NCBI GenBank assembly: GCA_026075535.2 | Contig: AP026544.2 | Span: forward strand, 5,208,001 to 5,272,000 | Origin: Tricholoma matsutake | Lineage: Eukaryota; Basidiomycota; Agaricomycetes; Agaricales; Tricholomataceae | DNA length: 64,000 nt | Direction of reading: 5' to 3' | Part shown: positions 61,683-64,000 of the stretch, piece after piece | Position numbering within the stretch: the stretch's first letter is position 1 | Layout: every line of letters starts with the position of its first letter | Translations under genes and position numbers: made by a program | Notes under the pieces: model-generated | Told to the model about the DNA's origin: nothing | Database searches by the model: none | What the model saw: the letters and a program-made list of their open reading frames with translations, nothing else

Positions 61683-63005
61683 ATGCCTCGCTCTGTATTC
61701 TCTGGTGCTCTCCCTCCGAAGAAAAAATTTGAACTTCAAGAAATTGCTGTGGAATTAGGACTCAATGACGGGGGAACTAAAGACGAATTAGTCACCAGAC
61801 TCAAGAAACACCTAGACTTAAACCAAGACCTATTGGAAGACAACCCGTCATTTTCTGGCTTGTACACTAGGAGAAAAAAGAGCGTGCAACCCCATATCGC
61901 ACCTAGGTAAGTAGTTGCTGTATAGAACATAATATTCACCCTTGAGCTTGCTTTCAGTTCGCGCTTAGTGCCCACTGAAACAACAGCTATAAAAACGACA
62001 AGCAGTAAATCTCCCTTCGGTCGTCGGGTGACTGCTCTTGATCCTGTCAGAGAATCGACTCCTGTGACAGATCTTCGCGACGTATCAATGTACTTGAAGC
62101 ATCCCCTTTCACCGACTAATTCAACTCCCAATCAGTCTCCGCGTCCAATCGACGTGACAACTCCCAGCAGTTTGCCACCTCTGCCGCCGAGCCCCGTCGG
62201 GAGCTCAGCCGAACAAGCCCCCAATATGTTGGCCGTAAACGTTGCAATCCCCCAAATTCCGCGACACGATATCATCCTGAGAAGTAGGGAACATCTGTCG
62301 GATGTAAGGACTGTGAGTATTTCATAAGAACAATGAATATCTCCATTGAAAACAGTATTAGTTTCTATCCAATTCACGCAACATATGGTCCTTGACCGCC
62401 GTATTGGAGATTTTTCTAGTCGTGTGCAAAATTGTACCGTGGACCACGGTCCAGGTATGACCTACAATCATCCTTTACCTAGCAGGTGTTGAATGACAGC
62501 TCAGCTTCCTCTTCTACCAAATGGTAGCTTATCCTCTGTTCCTTATCCGCAATGGACTTTCTTCCAAACACCCTCGTTCTGGTTGGTGATTCTCCACTGG
62601 TCCATCCCGACTCTTATCATCCCTGCTATCGTGGGGCATGTAGTTTCGTTTACCCCCACAACCCAGTCGACGCTCCCAGGTACTCCTCCGATGACCCCCT
62701 TTGACCCGCTGACCGCCTCTATCATCCGACTGGCGGCTCAAGTAGGATACCCATACCCTCATCTTGAACAAGGATGGCCAGATCCAGGATTGGATGTGTT
62801 AGGGTTTAGATGGCGTGTCTTGATTTCAGCCGTTGGTCTCGCCTTCTCATTCGCGGAAGCCATCGCTGGTGCCCCGCAGGCCTTTGCAAGCACTTTAAGA
62901 AGGGAGCAAGGATCAGAGCGTGCCTTAGTCGATAATGACACCTCGTCTGTGGTCCATAAATCGTTAACTGATCCTCACGGTACGGCTGAGGAATCTGATA
63001 GTTAG
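61683..63005 (+). CDS. SAP-domain multi-pass membrane protein
   Basis: The ATG at 61683 gives MPRSVFSGALPPKKKFELQE. The SAP motif follows: FELQEIAVELGLNDGGTKDE and LVTRLKKHLD, the helix-turn-helix that binds DNA in nuclear proteins. A disordered Pro/Ser-rich region comes next (PSSLPPLPPSPVGSS). Splices at about 62298-62350 and 62455-62500 (acceptor GCTCAG) rebuild three hydrophobic segments: IWSLTAVLEIFLVVCKIV, FWLVILHWSIPTLIIPAIVG and WRVLISAVGLAFSFAEAIAG. The order SAP domain then membrane helices recalls inner-nuclear-membrane chromatin tethers such as Heh1/Src1, though there is no MSC domain here. Length is about 385 aa. Location at the nuclear envelope is inferred. Confidence 0.68.
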
Positions 63006-63254
63006 TTATCAGGTTTTGTAATCTTTTATGTATGTTTATTTGCTTTCCTGTTTTCTTATACTTCGTTTCCTCATTCCTCTGTCTATCCAATGATTTATGC
63101 TGGGGATTATGATATTGTACAACGCCGATGCTGTTTGGCGGCTCTGCATGTAGCACTTATATTTTGAGTTCATGCGCTTAGTTCCCTTTCGTACAGGTGC
63201 AGGGACACTGCATCTGGCTCCTCCCCGCAATTTAAAAGTCTGTCGCTATGTAGA

Positions 63255-63975
63255 TCACCACCACCTCAGCGCAATGGGCTGATTTTCAGGATAAATGATC
63301 CAGTCATTCCGAGTCATCCGACAATGCTCCCGTAGGAGGTTAGAGTAAACGGTATCATTGTTCATATCAGATACTACCAAGCCATCGGTCATAATTGAAA
63401 GCAACCAAGATGGACGACCCATCCTTCCGACTGGTGCTCTCCAGGTGTTGAATCTTTCCTCGTTCAAGATAAGTGATGAAGTCCTTGGAAACTTCCTCTG
63501 ACCGTTCAGGTATCTCTCCTGCTGCTGTCCGCACAGCTGTTGAGTAGACTTCCAAGTCTTTGCGTTCACCCATGGTAGTTGGTGCATCGAGAAGCTCCTG
63601 ACACTGGTCTATATACCTGCAGACTCGCAATGAGTTCAACCGACGGACAGCCTAAAATGGCAGGGCCGACCCTTGATATTCTGCTTCCTCTGTGTCGGAA
63701 ACAGTTGGCTCTAACAGTTGCGTCGCCATTACTTCGGTGGAATGCCGATCGAGGTCAGACAGTAGGGGGCGTTTTTTGATCTCTGCTCCTGAAATTACCT
63801 TGCGGAGTGGCTGCTTCGGGCTCGAATTCGGTTGAGAGCCAATCCAGCGCCGAACACCTTGTACGACACTGCGCCGGTCTTCAAATATAGGTGACACAGG
63901 GCGAATCAGCATGACTCACCTTGGTTGTTGGGCCTCACTCCTGCGGCCGTGGGCCTCAAAAGGGCTGTGATTCAT
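63255..63975 (-). CDS. Uncertain spliced gene at the right edge
   Basis: A phase-consistent reading begins at 63975 (MNHSPFEAHGRRSEAQQPR). It splices a 41-nt intron to PAQCRTRCSALDWLSTEFEP, then a long intron (about 170 nt) to GCPSVELIASLQ, then to TWKSTQQLCGQQQERYLNGQ, and ends WIIYPENQPIALRWW at 63255. Competing open frames overlap it (for example 63367-63639, EERSEEV-type acidic helix). I recognise no domain, and the gene may continue beyond the window. The space 63006-63254 before it shows nothing else. Confidence 0.25.
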
Positions 63976-64000
63976 GTCCTTCGCTGTTTTCCTGTCGTGA

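Overview
This is a gene-dense stretch of nuclear genome from a filamentous basidiomycete, most likely an Agaricomycete. The supporting signs are many short (about 45-65 nt) GT-AG introns per gene, a spermidine synthase / saccharopine reductase fusion typical of Basidiomycota, a DASH-complex Dam1 and a DEF1-type protein. I cannot name the species. I see no transposon, tRNA, rRNA or CRISPR array. Most calls come from conceptual splicing: open frames were joined at GT-AG junctions that keep phase and restore known family motifs.

Layout, left to right: PAN3 (partial, +), YAE1 (+), TFIIE-beta (-), an unrecognised proline-rich protein (+), a membrane-anchored YtcJ-type amidohydrolase (-), CTP:phosphocholine cytidylyltransferase (+), a BTB protein (-), a rhodanese plus dual-specificity phosphatase (-), a candidate small gene (-), the mitochondrial DEAD-box helicase MRH4 (-), the SPE3-LYS9 fusion (+), an Ish1/Msc1-like stress protein (-), a PPR protein (-), a MOV10/SDE3-like RNA helicase (+), DEF1-like (+), HRI1-like (+), DAM1 (-), IMP dehydrogenase (+), an HMCES/SRAP DNA-protein crosslink protein (-), a TAF8-like histone-fold protein (+), eIF5A (-), a two-LIM protein (+), PIH1 (-), DAHP synthase (+), APC1 (-), a RanBP2-type zinc-finger protein (-), an SF1 helicase of the SMUBP2/Hcs1 type with a possible mitochondrial presequence (-), a small CFEM-like membrane protein (-), a SAP-domain multi-pass membrane protein (+) and an uncertain gene at the right edge (-).

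The genes are mainly housekeeping: mRNA decay, transcription, translation, lipid, purine, lysine and aromatic amino-acid synthesis, mitosis and DNA repair. They do not form one pathway. The striking architecture is nine head-to-head gene pairs sharing intergenic spaces of only about 74-250 bp. Several of these hold recognisable elements: E-boxes, TATA boxes and a 43-bp tandem duplication. A separate perfect CRE palindrome lies just upstream of the Ish1-like gene.

I found no convincing new multi-gene system. The observations most worth following are a 4-nt microexon in DAHP synthase, the conserved-looking C-terminal extension of Dam1, the CRE at the Ish1-like gene, paired GTCACGTGA boxes before DAHP synthase, and the divergent CFEM-like / SAP-membrane pair.
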